A DNA stretch of 31,139 nucleotides from an uncultured Ruminiclostridium sp. GTDB taxonomy: Bacteria; Bacillota; Clostridia; Oscillospirales; Acutalibacteraceae. Positions within the stretch are counted from its first letter, which is position 1. Each line of letters begins with the position of its first letter. Made by a program: the position numbers and the translations under genes. Below the pieces are notes generated by a model. It saw only the letters and a list, made by a program, of their open reading frames with translations. It ran no database searches and was not told the origin of the DNA. Of this stretch, positions 16,470 through 24,003 are shown piece after piece. The stretch spans positions 1 to 31,139 of the forward strand of contig CABUCM010000033.1 of the NCBI GenBank assembly GCA_902490005.1. Reading direction: 5' to 3'.

Positions 16470-17522
16470 ATGTCTCTGCTGGTGGATATCCGCAAAAGCT
16501 TCGGGGATTTTTCTCTAGAGGCTTTCTTTGAGGTGGAAAACAGAGAATTTATTGGGTTGCTGGGAGCATCGGGCAGTGGAAAGAGTGTAACGCTAAAATG
16601 TATTTCGGGCGTTGAAACTCCAGATGAAGGGAAGATTATTTTAAACGGAGAGACACTGTTCGACTCTTCGCGAAAAATTAATGTTCCGCCCAGGAAAAGA
16701 AAAATTGGCTACCTGTTGCAAAATTATGGGCTTTTCCCAAACATGACGGTGGCGCAAAATATTGCTTGCGGGGTGCCAAAAGGAAAAGAAAAAGGGGGGA
16801 TTACAGCCGGCCTTTTGCATGCGCTTGATCTGGAAATTTGTAGGGATTTGTACCCTTATCAAATTTCCGGGGGGCAGCAGCAAAGAACGGCTCTCGCTAG
16901 AATTTTGGCCACTGAGCCCCGACTGCTCCTTTTGGATGAGCCTTTCTCTGCCTTGGATAGTTACTTGAAATGGAAAGTGGAACTGGAATTCACTAACTTT
17001 CTAAAAGAATTCTGCGGCCCAGCGGTTTTTGTAACTCACAGCAGAGATGAGGTAAGACGCTTATGCGGAAAGGTTTGCGTGATTAACCGGGGAAAAACCC
17101 AAACCGTACAGACGGTAAACGCTTTCTTTGATTCTCCGAAAACGTTATCCGCCTGCGCGTTATCCGGGTGTAAGAACATTTCTCGGGCAGAGCGCCTAGA
17201 AAACGGAATGCTGAAAGCATTAGACTGGGGAATGGAACTGAGAACTAGCCAGCCTGCTGCTCAATGCACTCATATAGGGATTCGGGCCCGTTCTATTTTT
17301 GTTGCGATGGAGCCTGGGATCAACCGCTTCGAGTGTAAGGTGGAACGTGTAATAGAGGAAATGTTTACTGTCATGGTAATGCTTTGCCCTCCGGGAAAGG
17401 AAGAATCAAAATCGCGTTTAAGCCTAATATTGCCTAAAGAGGTTTGGACGGCGCTTAAGAAGCCTAATCGGATTTTTGTGGAATTGCCTGCGGAAAGGCT
17501 GCTGCTGTTGACAGAAGATTAG
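16470..17522 (+). CDS. modC: Molybdate ABC transporter ATP-binding protein
   Basis: Energises molybdate import. Walker A GASGSGKS at residues 32-39, signature SGGQQQR at 133-139, Walker B LLLLDEP at 152-158, and the H-loop FVTHSRDEV. The C-terminal ~110 residues look like a degenerate molybdate-binding/TOBE-type domain (CTHIGIRARSIFVAM), which in ModC proteins can sense molybdate. Length (350 residues) is normal. It starts after GGGGG, 13 bases beyond modB. No transporter gene follows, so the modABC set is complete. Confidence 0.92.
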   Translation: MSLLVDIRKSFGDFSLEAFFEVENREFIGLLGASGSGKSVTLKCISGVETPDEGKIILNGETLFDSSRKINVPPRKRKIGYLLQNYGLFPNMTVAQNIACGVPKGKEKGGITAGLLHALDLEICRDLYPYQISGGQQQRTALARILATEPRLLLLDEPFSALDSYLKWKVELEFTNFLKEFCGPAVFVTHSRDEVRRLCGKVCVINRGKTQTVQTVNAFFDSPKTLSACALSGCKNISRAERLENGMLKALDWGMELRTSQPAAQCTHIGIRARSIFVAMEPGINRFECKVERVIEEMFTVMVMLCPPGKEESKSRLSLILPKEVWTALKKPNRIFVELPAERLLLLTED

Positions 17523-17544
17523 ATGCGCATCTTAAGTAAGCCTG

Positions 17545-17580
17545 CTTTAAATTGACTTAAAGGTAAGGACTCCAAATGAT
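17545..17580 (+). promoter_or_regulatory. Promoter with overlapping inverted repeat before the reductase operon
   Basis: TTGACT (17552-17557), 17-base spacer, AATGAT (17575-17580) is a fair vegetative promoter ~65 bases before the ferredoxin gene. A perfect inverted repeat CTTTAA-N6-TTAAAG (17545-17562) covers its -35 hexamer and could be an operator. This suggests that the reductase genes can be expressed apart from the Mo-cofactor genes. Confidence 0.5.
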
Positions 17581-17646
17581 TTTAAGCTGATTTTCACATG
17601 TGCTGCATTTGTCATCGATTAATTTGCGGAAAGAAAGGGATCGTTT

Positions 17647-18186
17647 ATGGGTAGATTGGGTGTTTTATACCATATAGATACTTGTATCGCCTGCGGGGCA
17701 TGCCAAACCGCCTGCAAGGATGGTCACGGTTTAATAGGCGGGGAGTTTTTCCGCCGTGTGGAAATGATAGAAACAGACGAAGGATATTTGCCGTATTCAG
17801 GCGCTTGCTGCCATTGCGGGCATCCCGCCTGTGTGGCGGCCTGCCCCACAGGCGCGATGCATAAAACAGAGGAAGGAGCCGTGGTTCATGATGACGGATT
17901 ATGTATTGGGTGCGGTGCGTGCGTTTGGAGCTGCCCTTATGGAGCGGTCTCTTTTAGCCGTCTTAAGGGAGTTTCGCAAAAATGTGATAGCTGTATAGAA
18001 CGGCGCCAAAAAGGAGAAAACCCTCTTTGCGTAGAAGCTTGCCCCACAGGCAGCTTAAAATATGGTGAATGGGATGATTTATTAAAAGATTTCGGACAAG
18101 AGATGCTTACCCCTGATTTTCTGCCGTCGCCAAAGATTACCGAGCCGTCTTTACTGATTTTAGGAAGGAAGAAGAAGTATGTATAG
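17647..18186 (+). CDS. DmsB-like four-cluster ferredoxin subunit
   Basis: Electron-transfer subunit of a DMSO-reductase-type enzyme. Sixteen cysteines form four [4Fe-4S] sites: C13/16/19/23, C54/57/62/66, C86/89/92/96 and C113/116/128/132. The order, and phrases such as ACPTGAMHK and CIGCGACVWSCPYGA, match DmsB. It has no Tat signal or membrane segment. At 179 residues it is shorter than DmsB (about 205), mainly at the C-terminus. An extra Cys55 lies next to the second site. The stop overlaps the next gene by eight bases. It probably carries electrons from the FAD oxidoreductase to the Mo subunit; no DmsC-like quinol anchor is present. Confidence 0.9.
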   Translation: MGRLGVLYHIDTCIACGACQTACKDGHGLIGGEFFRRVEMIETDEGYLPYSGACCHCGHPACVAACPTGAMHKTEEGAVVHDDGLCIGCGACVWSCPYGAVSFSRLKGVSQKCDSCIERRQKGENPLCVEACPTGSLKYGEWDDLLKDFGQEMLTPDFLPSPKITEPSLLILGRKKKYV

Positions 18187-19360
18187 AGATTATCTGATCT
18201 TGGGATCCGGCGTCGCGGGGCTAAAGGCGGCAGAGGCCATACGGGATTTAGACACGAACGGTTCTATTATGATGTTAACCCGCGATTGTGTGCCGCCATA
18301 TTCGCGGCCGATGCTGACAAAAACCCCTCTGCGGACATTCCGTAGGGATAGGCTATCACTTTTTCCTGAGATTTGGTATCAAGAGCGCCGTATAGAGTTG
18401 TCACTGAACACCGCGGTGGAAACGATTCATGCTGAAACTCATGCTGTTATCGCCAGTGGAAAAGAAATTCGTTATGGGAAATGTATTTACGCCTTAGGCG
18501 CTGAAAATTTTATTCCTCCCTTTCCAGGAGCGCGGAAAGACAACGTGGTATCGATTCGCACAGCAGAAGATATTGAGCATATCAAGAAATACGCCGCCAA
18601 TGCCCGAGAAGCTGTGGTAATCGGCGGAGGAGTGATAGGACTGGAAGTGGCATTTGAGTTGAGCCGCTATGGATTGTCGGTTACTGTGCTGGAGGCGCTG
18701 CCATTTTTAATGCCAAGACTGCTTGATCCTGGAACGGCTCATGACCTAAAGGAAGGCATCCATCGTTTTTCTATTTATACTGATGTTAAAATTTCTGAGA
18801 TTTGCGGCGAAAAAGCCGCGGAGGCAGTACGCTTAGAAGACGGAAGAATGTTTCCATGCGGTTTGGTCATTGTTTCCTGCGGAGTAAGGGCAAATATAAA
18901 GATTGCCCAGGAGGCGGGAATCGTTTGTGAACGGTCTGTAGTGGTCAACAAATATATGGAGACGAACGCCCCTGACATTTACGCCTGCGGCGATTGCGCT
19001 CAATTCGGCGGTGTTAACAGCGCTTTATGGTCGCAGGCGGTTGAAGAAGGAAAGACTGCCGGAGCAAACGCGGCAGGCATAAAACAGGAATTTGCAGGAT
19101 GCGATACTTCCCTTATTCTAAATAACCCGGAAATTTCATTGTTTGCCTGTGGAGATTTAGGAAAAAATCCAAAGGGCACCTATTGGTGCGAAGCGAAAGA
19201 GCATGGGCAAAGCGGCCGCTTCTTTGTTAATCCTGCTTTTGGAGGCATGCGCCAGCGGCTTTTTTATCAGGAAAATAAATTGGCAGGCGTTTCCTTGCTT
19301 GGAAACCTTTCGAAAATGGAAGAACTAAAAAAGCAAGTAGCCGGGGGAGATGTAAAATGA
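18179..19360 (+). CDS. FAD-dependent NAD(P)H oxidoreductase (NirB/rubredoxin-reductase-like)
   Basis: A 393-residue pyridine nucleotide oxidoreductase. FAD-binding GSGVAG at residues 9-14, NAD(P)-binding GGGVIG at 149-154, and the second FAD motif APDIYACGD in the third quarter. An acidic residue (E172) ends the second strand of the NAD domain, which favours NADH. The PPYSRPMLTK segment lacks the redox Cys of NADH oxidases and resembles rubredoxin or nitrite reductase flavoproteins. It overlaps the ferredoxin gene by eight bases and the molybdoenzyme gene by four (ATGA), so co-production is very likely. I infer that it feeds NAD(P)H electrons into the complex in place of a membrane anchor. 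Confidence 0.88.
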   Translation: MYRDYLILGSGVAGLKAAEAIRDLDTNGSIMMLTRDCVPPYSRPMLTKTPLRTFRRDRLSLFPEIWYQERRIELSLNTAVETIHAETHAVIASGKEIRYGKCIYALGAENFIPPFPGARKDNVVSIRTAEDIEHIKKYAANAREAVVIGGGVIGLEVAFELSRYGLSVTVLEALPFLMPRLLDPGTAHDLKEGIHRFSIYTDVKISEICGEKAAEAVRLEDGRMFPCGLVIVSCGVRANIKIAQEAGIVCERSVVVNKYMETNAPDIYACGDCAQFGGVNSALWSQAVEEGKTAGANAAGIKQEFAGCDTSLILNNPEISLFACGDLGKNPKGTYWCEAKEHGQSGRFFVNPAFGGMRQRLFYQENKLAGVSLLGNLSKMEELKKQVAGGDVK

Positions 19361-22164
19361 GAAAGCTTTTGAGGGACGAAATCCAATATGGGTGTTTTCA
19401 TCTGTTGAGAGTATTTTTTGAAAGTTTACCGAACTGGCGGAAGATCAGCTCAGTTTTAGGTATTTCCTCAACGATCAGCCAGCGGGAATACGATGACTTG
19501 TTCAAGGGGACTGACGCGGCTGTTTCTATCCCTTTATGGGCCTCGGCGTGTTTGACAGGGGAACCGATTCTGCTCAATCAGATTACTTTAGATATCATCA
19601 CTTTTTATAAAGAATGCGGATATTCGCCGGTCAGAATGGATGGCAATCCGCCGGATTACATAGGCGAGCAATTCCGGTTCTTGGAATATTTAGCGGTATG
19701 CGGTATGAAAGAACCGGGAGTATTCAAAAATAAAATACAAAGATTTCTTCAGCAATATACCATTGATACAGTTCACGAGCTATGCACCGCCTTATTAAAA
19801 GCTACCTCTCATCCGGAAATCCAAAAAGTCGTCTCTTTTATGAGCGATGTCTTGATAGAGCGCTACGAAGGGTTGGCTTTCCCGAAGGAGTGGCTCTGCT
19901 CTTTAGAAAGCTGGCAGTGGTCTGCCAGCCCGGCGATCCCTTTGGAGGCTGAGAAAATAATCAGTCAGGCCAGCTATAATGATTGCGGAAGTAAATGCAA
20001 AATGCTTTCCAGAGTAAGAGAGGGCTGCGTTCTTTCTATTGAGCCCGACAGCGGCTGTGAAGGGTATCGTTTTACCGGCTGCCCCCGTGGAAGGGCGTAT
20101 CGCCAGACTTTTCTCAACTCCGGCAGGCTGCGGTATCCAATGGAGCGCGTCGGACAGCGGGGGGAAGGAAAATTTCGCCGAATTACATGGAAAGACGCCT
20201 GTGAAAAAATAGCGTTTGGAATAAAATCCTCAGGACAGGCCTACGGACCAGGCTCGCGATACGTTATGACCGCGTCAGGCAACGGCGGCCTGATACGGGG
20301 CGACCGTTTTATGAAAGAGCTCCTGCGCTTAGATGGCGGATATCTTGCCTATTATAATTCCTACAGCGTTGCCTGCGCCTCCTGCGCACTGCCATATGTG
20401 TATGGAACTGATTTATGCGGCAATGCGGATGAGGATATGCTCAACAGCAAGCTGCTGATTTTATGGGGACATAATCCGGTGGACACCCATTGGGGGTTGA
20501 CACATATAGATAACCTGATGAAGGCGAAAGAAAAAGGAGTGCGGATTGTGGAAGTAGATCCGCGGCAAAGCGATACCGCCATAATTTTTGCCGATCAATG
20601 GATTCCCATCCGGCCTACAACAGACGGAGCCTTGGCTGATGCTATGGCCTATGTGATACAACAAAAAGGGCTTCAAGACCAAAAATTTCTGGATGATTTC
20701 TGCGTGGGCTATGATGAGCGTCATATGCCTAAGGGAATTCCTTCCCAAGAAAGTTATCTGTCTTATTTGACGGGACAAAAGGATGGAGTCCCCAAAACGC
20801 CTGCATGGGCTGAAAAAATCACAGGGGTACCGGCAGATGTCATAGAAAATCTAGCGGTTGAATATGCGGTTACCAAGCCTGCGTGCCTGATGCCTGGATT
20901 AGGTCCTCAAAGAACCATGAACGGCGAACAAACTTGCCGGGCGCTGGCGGCTTTGGCGTGCATGACCGGAAATGTAGGCGTCAAAGGGGGAGGAAGCGGC
21001 GGCTTTGCCTATCGGAAAAGCCATACGGCTCCCGGATTTCCGGTTCTGAAAAATCCCTATCCGGGGGAAATACCTGTTTTTCTATGGACAAAAGCCGCCG
21101 ACCGATTTCAAGATGTTACTCCCGGCCAGGATGGACTGCGGGGAGTTTCGAAGCTGGATTCGGGAATCAAGGTGATTTTCAATTTGGCAAGCGGAATGCT
21201 GATCAATCAGCATTCCAATATTAACGATACCATACGAATTTTAAAATCTCCGGACAAGGTCGATTTAATTGTAGTATCTGACTTGTTTATGACTCCCTCA
21301 GCCAAATTCGCAGATATCATTCTACCGGCGCCTTCGTTTTTTGAATCGGAAAACGTGGTTCCTCCCTGGACAGGGGAGGATTATCTGCTTTATAACCATC
21401 AAGCGATCGCTCCGTTGTTTGAATGCGAAACCGAGTATGATTGGATTAAGGAAATCTCAAAAATAATGGGGCTGGAACAATCCTTTACCAGGGGAAGGGA
21501 AACGGAGTTAGAATGGCTTAGAGACCTTTATGATCAGCATCGAAAGCTGGAAACAGAACTTCCTGAATTCGAAGAATTTAAGCGGGATTCCTGCTTTTTC
21601 TACTCTCACGATCCTGATTATGTTGCGTTTCGGAATAATATCCAACAAGGAGTTCCTTTTGAAACCCCGTCTGGAAAAATTGAATTGTTTTCAAAAAGGT
21701 TGTTTGATCTGAAGAACCCTAAAGAAATACCAGGGACTCCGAGCTATACGCCTTGCGTCGAGGGCCCTTCTGATCCCCTGATAAAAAAGTATCCTCTTCA
21801 ATTGATTGGTTTTCACACAAAACGCCGGTGTCATTCGATGCACGATAATAATATACGCATGGATGAATTAGAACCGCCCGCTGTTTGGATTAATCCGGTA
21901 GACGCACAAAAAAGAAAGATTAGCGACGGCGAATTAGTGGATGTATATAACGACCGGGGCGCTATTAAAATTCCGGCAAAGGTTACAGAACGGATTATGG
22001 CTGGAGTGGTGGCTGTAAGCGAGGGGGGATGGTACACTCCCGATACCCGTGGAGTCGATATGCGGGGCTGTATTAATACGCTTACCATGAGCCATAAAAC
22101 GACGCCTTTGGCGAAAGGAAATCCCCAACATACTAATTTAGTGCAGATAAAAAAGGCGGAGTGA
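19357..22164 (+). CDS. TorD chaperone-DmsA-like molybdopterin oxidoreductase fusion
   Basis: A 935-residue protein. Residues ~1-180 resemble TorD/DmsD chaperones, with the family-like motif GNPPDYIGEQFRFLEYLA at 96-113. Residues ~200-935 are a DMSO-reductase-family catalytic subunit, closest by eye to DmsA. Supporting segments are RITWKDACEKIA, EVDPRQSDTAIIF and QWIPIRPTTDGALADAMAYV, and a cofactor-binding C-terminal domain ending PLAKGNPQHTNLVQIKK. The likely Mo ligand is Ser337 (NSYSVAC). The cluster site reads S206-x3-C210-x3-C214-x27-C242: the first Cys is replaced by Ser. There is no Tat signal, so it is cytoplasmic. Substrate is unknown; sulfoxides or N-oxides are family possibilities. 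Domain identities are solid; the fusion rests on one uninterrupted frame. Confidence 0.9.
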   Translation: MRKLLRDEIQYGCFHLLRVFFESLPNWRKISSVLGISSTISQREYDDLFKGTDAAVSIPLWASACLTGEPILLNQITLDIITFYKECGYSPVRMDGNPPDYIGEQFRFLEYLAVCGMKEPGVFKNKIQRFLQQYTIDTVHELCTALLKATSHPEIQKVVSFMSDVLIERYEGLAFPKEWLCSLESWQWSASPAIPLEAEKIISQASYNDCGSKCKMLSRVREGCVLSIEPDSGCEGYRFTGCPRGRAYRQTFLNSGRLRYPMERVGQRGEGKFRRITWKDACEKIAFGIKSSGQAYGPGSRYVMTASGNGGLIRGDRFMKELLRLDGGYLAYYNSYSVACASCALPYVYGTDLCGNADEDMLNSKLLILWGHNPVDTHWGLTHIDNLMKAKEKGVRIVEVDPRQSDTAIIFADQWIPIRPTTDGALADAMAYVIQQKGLQDQKFLDDFCVGYDERHMPKGIPSQESYLSYLTGQKDGVPKTPAWAEKITGVPADVIENLAVEYAVTKPACLMPGLGPQRTMNGEQTCRALAALACMTGNVGVKGGGSGGFAYRKSHTAPGFPVLKNPYPGEIPVFLWTKAADRFQDVTPGQDGLRGVSKLDSGIKVIFNLASGMLINQHSNINDTIRILKSPDKVDLIVVSDLFMTPSAKFADIILPAPSFFESENVVPPWTGEDYLLYNHQAIAPLFECETEYDWIKEISKIMGLEQSFTRGRETELEWLRDLYDQHRKLETELPEFEEFKRDSCFFYSHDPDYVAFRNNIQQGVPFETPSGKIELFSKRLFDLKNPKEIPGTPSYTPCVEGPSDPLIKKYPLQLIGFHTKRRCHSMHDNNIRMDELEPPAVWINPVDAQKRKISDGELVDVYNDRGAIKIPAKVTERIMAGVVAVSEGGWYTPDTRGVDMRGCINTLTMSHKTTPLAKGNPQHTNLVQIKKAE

Positions 22165-22171
22165 AATGAAT

Positions 22172-22226
22172 AGAGGCCGGAATTTGGAACTCAAAAGTGA
22201 GACCATCCAGATTCCGACCTCTTTTT
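22172..22226 (+). terminator. Terminator of the reductase operon
   Basis: AGAGGCCGGAAT (22172-22183) pairs with ATTCCGACCTCT (22211-22222) with one C-A mismatch, extended inward by TGGA/TCCA, and is followed by TTTTT to 22226. It starts eight bases after the molybdoenzyme stop. Confidence 0.75.
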
Positions 22227-22447
22227 CTATGCTATAAACCCGGTATTTAAACCGTTTTTCGAGGTTTATCTCTTTTTATAGAAATGTGACATCAAAAAGC
22301 AAAAAACAGAAAAATGATATGCTCCAAAATAAAAATCGAAAAATTACAATGTGAAATCGAAAATGAAGGCGTTCGGGACTGCAAATTTTTATTCGGTTGC
22401 AATTCATTGATGATATGAGCTTTGATATATGGATCCGATATTTTTTC

Positions 22448-22668
22448 TCATATTATTTTTAATGATATTTGTGGTGTGATTTGGTAATTGCACTTGTAAC
22501 GCTGGCGGCGTTGCAGGTGTTTTTCTTTTATCTGGTGCAATTTGCTTTCCTCCTTCTTAATCGCCCTTTTCAGGTTCAACGCACAAATCAGAATGGTATT
22601 AATAAACTGATCGTTGTTTCTATGTAGCACAAGCAATAAATTTAGGAAGTTGTGTTCTCTTGGTTCAT
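22448..22668 (-). pseudogene. Frameshifted small gene remnant
   Basis: ATG at 22668 (minus) has AAGGAGG upstream inside the preceding remnant, but reads MNQENTTS and stops. A one-base shift just after the fourth codon opens a Lys/Arg-rich frame: EHNFLNLLLVLHRNNDQF, then AIKKEESKLHQIKEKHLQRR and on to 22448. I do not recognise the family. The preserved ribosome binding site and the long clean frame after the shift suggest a once-functional gene. Confidence 0.45.
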
Positions 22669-22674
22669 GTGCGG

Positions 22675-22851
22675 TTATTCCTCCTTGGCTTTAATGATTC
22701 CCGGATTTAAATAGTTGATTTTAAATGCGTTGTAAATTGCCTAATAGAAGTCACCGTTACTGTTTTTTAATTCCATAAGCTGGCTCCCGGTAAGTTCATG
22801 CTCGGTCTTTATCTTAACCGTTTCGATCTGCTTATTGATAAGTTTGTCCAT
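22675..22851 (-). pseudogene. Small gene remnant with an in-frame amber stop
   Basis: Minus-strand ATG at 22851 follows AAAAGGAGAATCAGC. It encodes MDKLINKQIETVKIKTEHEL and continues to codon 36, is stopped by TAG at 22743-22741, then continues in the same frame AIYNAFKINYLNPGIIKAKEE to TAA at 22677-22675. A GAG to TAG change would explain it. The 58-codon product is not recognised; size and arrangement resemble small genes of conjugative or phage elements. Just upstream on the minus strand another frame ends GKPPESPDIALNRQRKRR, probably the tail of a further lost gene. Confidence 0.5.
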
Positions 22852-23101
22852 GCTGATTCTCCTTTTTTCAACTTTTCTCAACGCCTTTTGCGTTGCCGAT
22901 TAAGGGCAATGTCAGGTGATTCCGGGGGCTTTCCGTGCTCTGTTGTGGAACTCAGTCTACCGCGTTTCTTGCGGCGGCTTCAGAGCTTTTTAGGCTGATA
23001 GTAAAACGTTTCCAGGTTTTAATAAGAGCCAAGCGGCTTTAAGTTTACTCTTTTATGGTTTTCTGATCTGATTCAATCAGGATTTATGCTGCCTCAATGT
23101 T

Positions 23102-23162
23102 AAAAAAATAAAACACCTATTGATCTCTGGACCATAAGGAACAGATTTCAATAGGCGTTTTG
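23102..23162 (-). terminator. Terminator of the minus-strand sugar operon
   Basis: On the minus strand AAAACGCCTATTGA (23162-23149) pairs with TCAATAGGTGTTTT (23124-23111), with one G-U pair, followed by a T-rich run ending near 23102. It begins two bases after the last permease stop. Confidence 0.8.
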
Positions 23163-23163
23163 G

Positions 23164-24003
23164 TTAAGTTTTAATTGCTCCCGCAGTCAGTCCTTCCACA
23201 ATATACCGCTGTAAAAAGATGTATATCAGCGTAATTGGGATCAAAGACAGCAAAACCGCCGTGAAAGCTAGATTGGCTTCAAATCCATACTGATTCTTAA
23301 AACCAAAAATAAATAGCGGCATAGTCCATGAATTTGGATTTCGATTTAAAAGCATCAATGGCATCATGAAATCATTCCAGGCCCATAGAAAATTTAAAAT
23401 TACCACGGTAGCAGTCATCGGTGCAATTAACGGATAAATAATACGGAAAAACACTTGGAAGATATTTGCCCCATCCATAACCGCTGATTCTTCTAACTCC
23501 AGTGGAATTGATTTGATATATCCCACATAGAGAAAGATTGCCTGAGATAAAGAGAAAGTAACATAACAGATTATCAGTCCGGCTGTATTGGCTAAGCCAA
23601 ATTTCGTCAGCTGAAGGGTAAGCGGAATGATGATGACTTGGGACGGGACAAAAATCAAAGCGATGAAAAGATAATACAGAAGTTTATACCATTTGGATTC
23701 TGCCATATTACGTGTAATGGAGTAAGACACCATTGGCGATAACACGGCGATGATTGCGACGGAAACAACAGAAACTATGATAGAGTTTAAAAGATATATT
23801 AAAAATTTGGACTCATATAATATCTGTTTAAAATTTCCCAAATATAATCCGGACGGCCAGGAAAAGAAGTTTCGAGAGATCTCGGCAGTGGATTTAAAAG
23901 CGGTTACAACGGTAAGATATAAAGGAACTACAATGATCGCCGTACCCAAAACAGTGATTACATAAGCCCATAAATGGGAAAGTATATGCTTTTGGGAGTT
24001 CAT
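23164..24003 (-). CDS. Carbohydrate ABC transporter permease (MalG type)
   Basis: 279 residues with about six membrane segments and an ATPase-docking loop at residues 171-191 (EESAVMDGANIFQVFFRIIYP begins with E-E-S in place of E-A-A). The ending YIVEGLTAGAIKT is the classical MalG-group tail. It forms the channel with the upstream permease, which it overlaps by four bases. It is the last gene of the minus-strand operon and is followed by a terminator. No ATPase is encoded nearby. Confidence 0.92.
   Translation of the reverse strand: MNSQKHILSHLWAYVITVLGTAIIVVPLYLTVVTAFKSTAEISRNFFSWPSGLYLGNFKQILYESKFLIYLLNSIIVSVVSVAIIAVLSPMVSYSITRNMAESKWYKLLYYLFIALIFVPSQVIIIPLTLQLTKFGLANTAGLIICYVTFSLSQAIFLYVGYIKSIPLELEESAVMDGANIFQVFFRIIYPLIAPMTATVVILNFLWAWNDFMMPLMLLNRNPNSWTMPLFIFGFKNQYGFEANLAFTAVLLSLIPITLIYIFLQRYIVEGLTAGAIKT

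Larger units (their letters stand above)
22227..23101. other. Gene-poor region with decayed minus-strand remnants
   Basis: About 0.87 kb without an intact gene. The left part (to ~22440) is AT-rich and featureless. From ~23000 down to 22448 the minus strand reads as successive broken small genes, described separately. The 66-residue plus-strand frame at 22798-22998 is antisense to these and has no ribosome binding site. Confidence 0.5.

Noticed and set aside
19357..22164. Catechol dehydroxylase-type (Eggerthella-like) assignment
   Set aside because: Gut context makes it tempting, but the conserved stretches resemble DmsA more closely by eye; only a phylogeny could decide.
22798..22998. 66-codon plus-strand frame
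   Set aside because: Antisense to minus-strand remnants that have ribosome binding sites; start lacks one.
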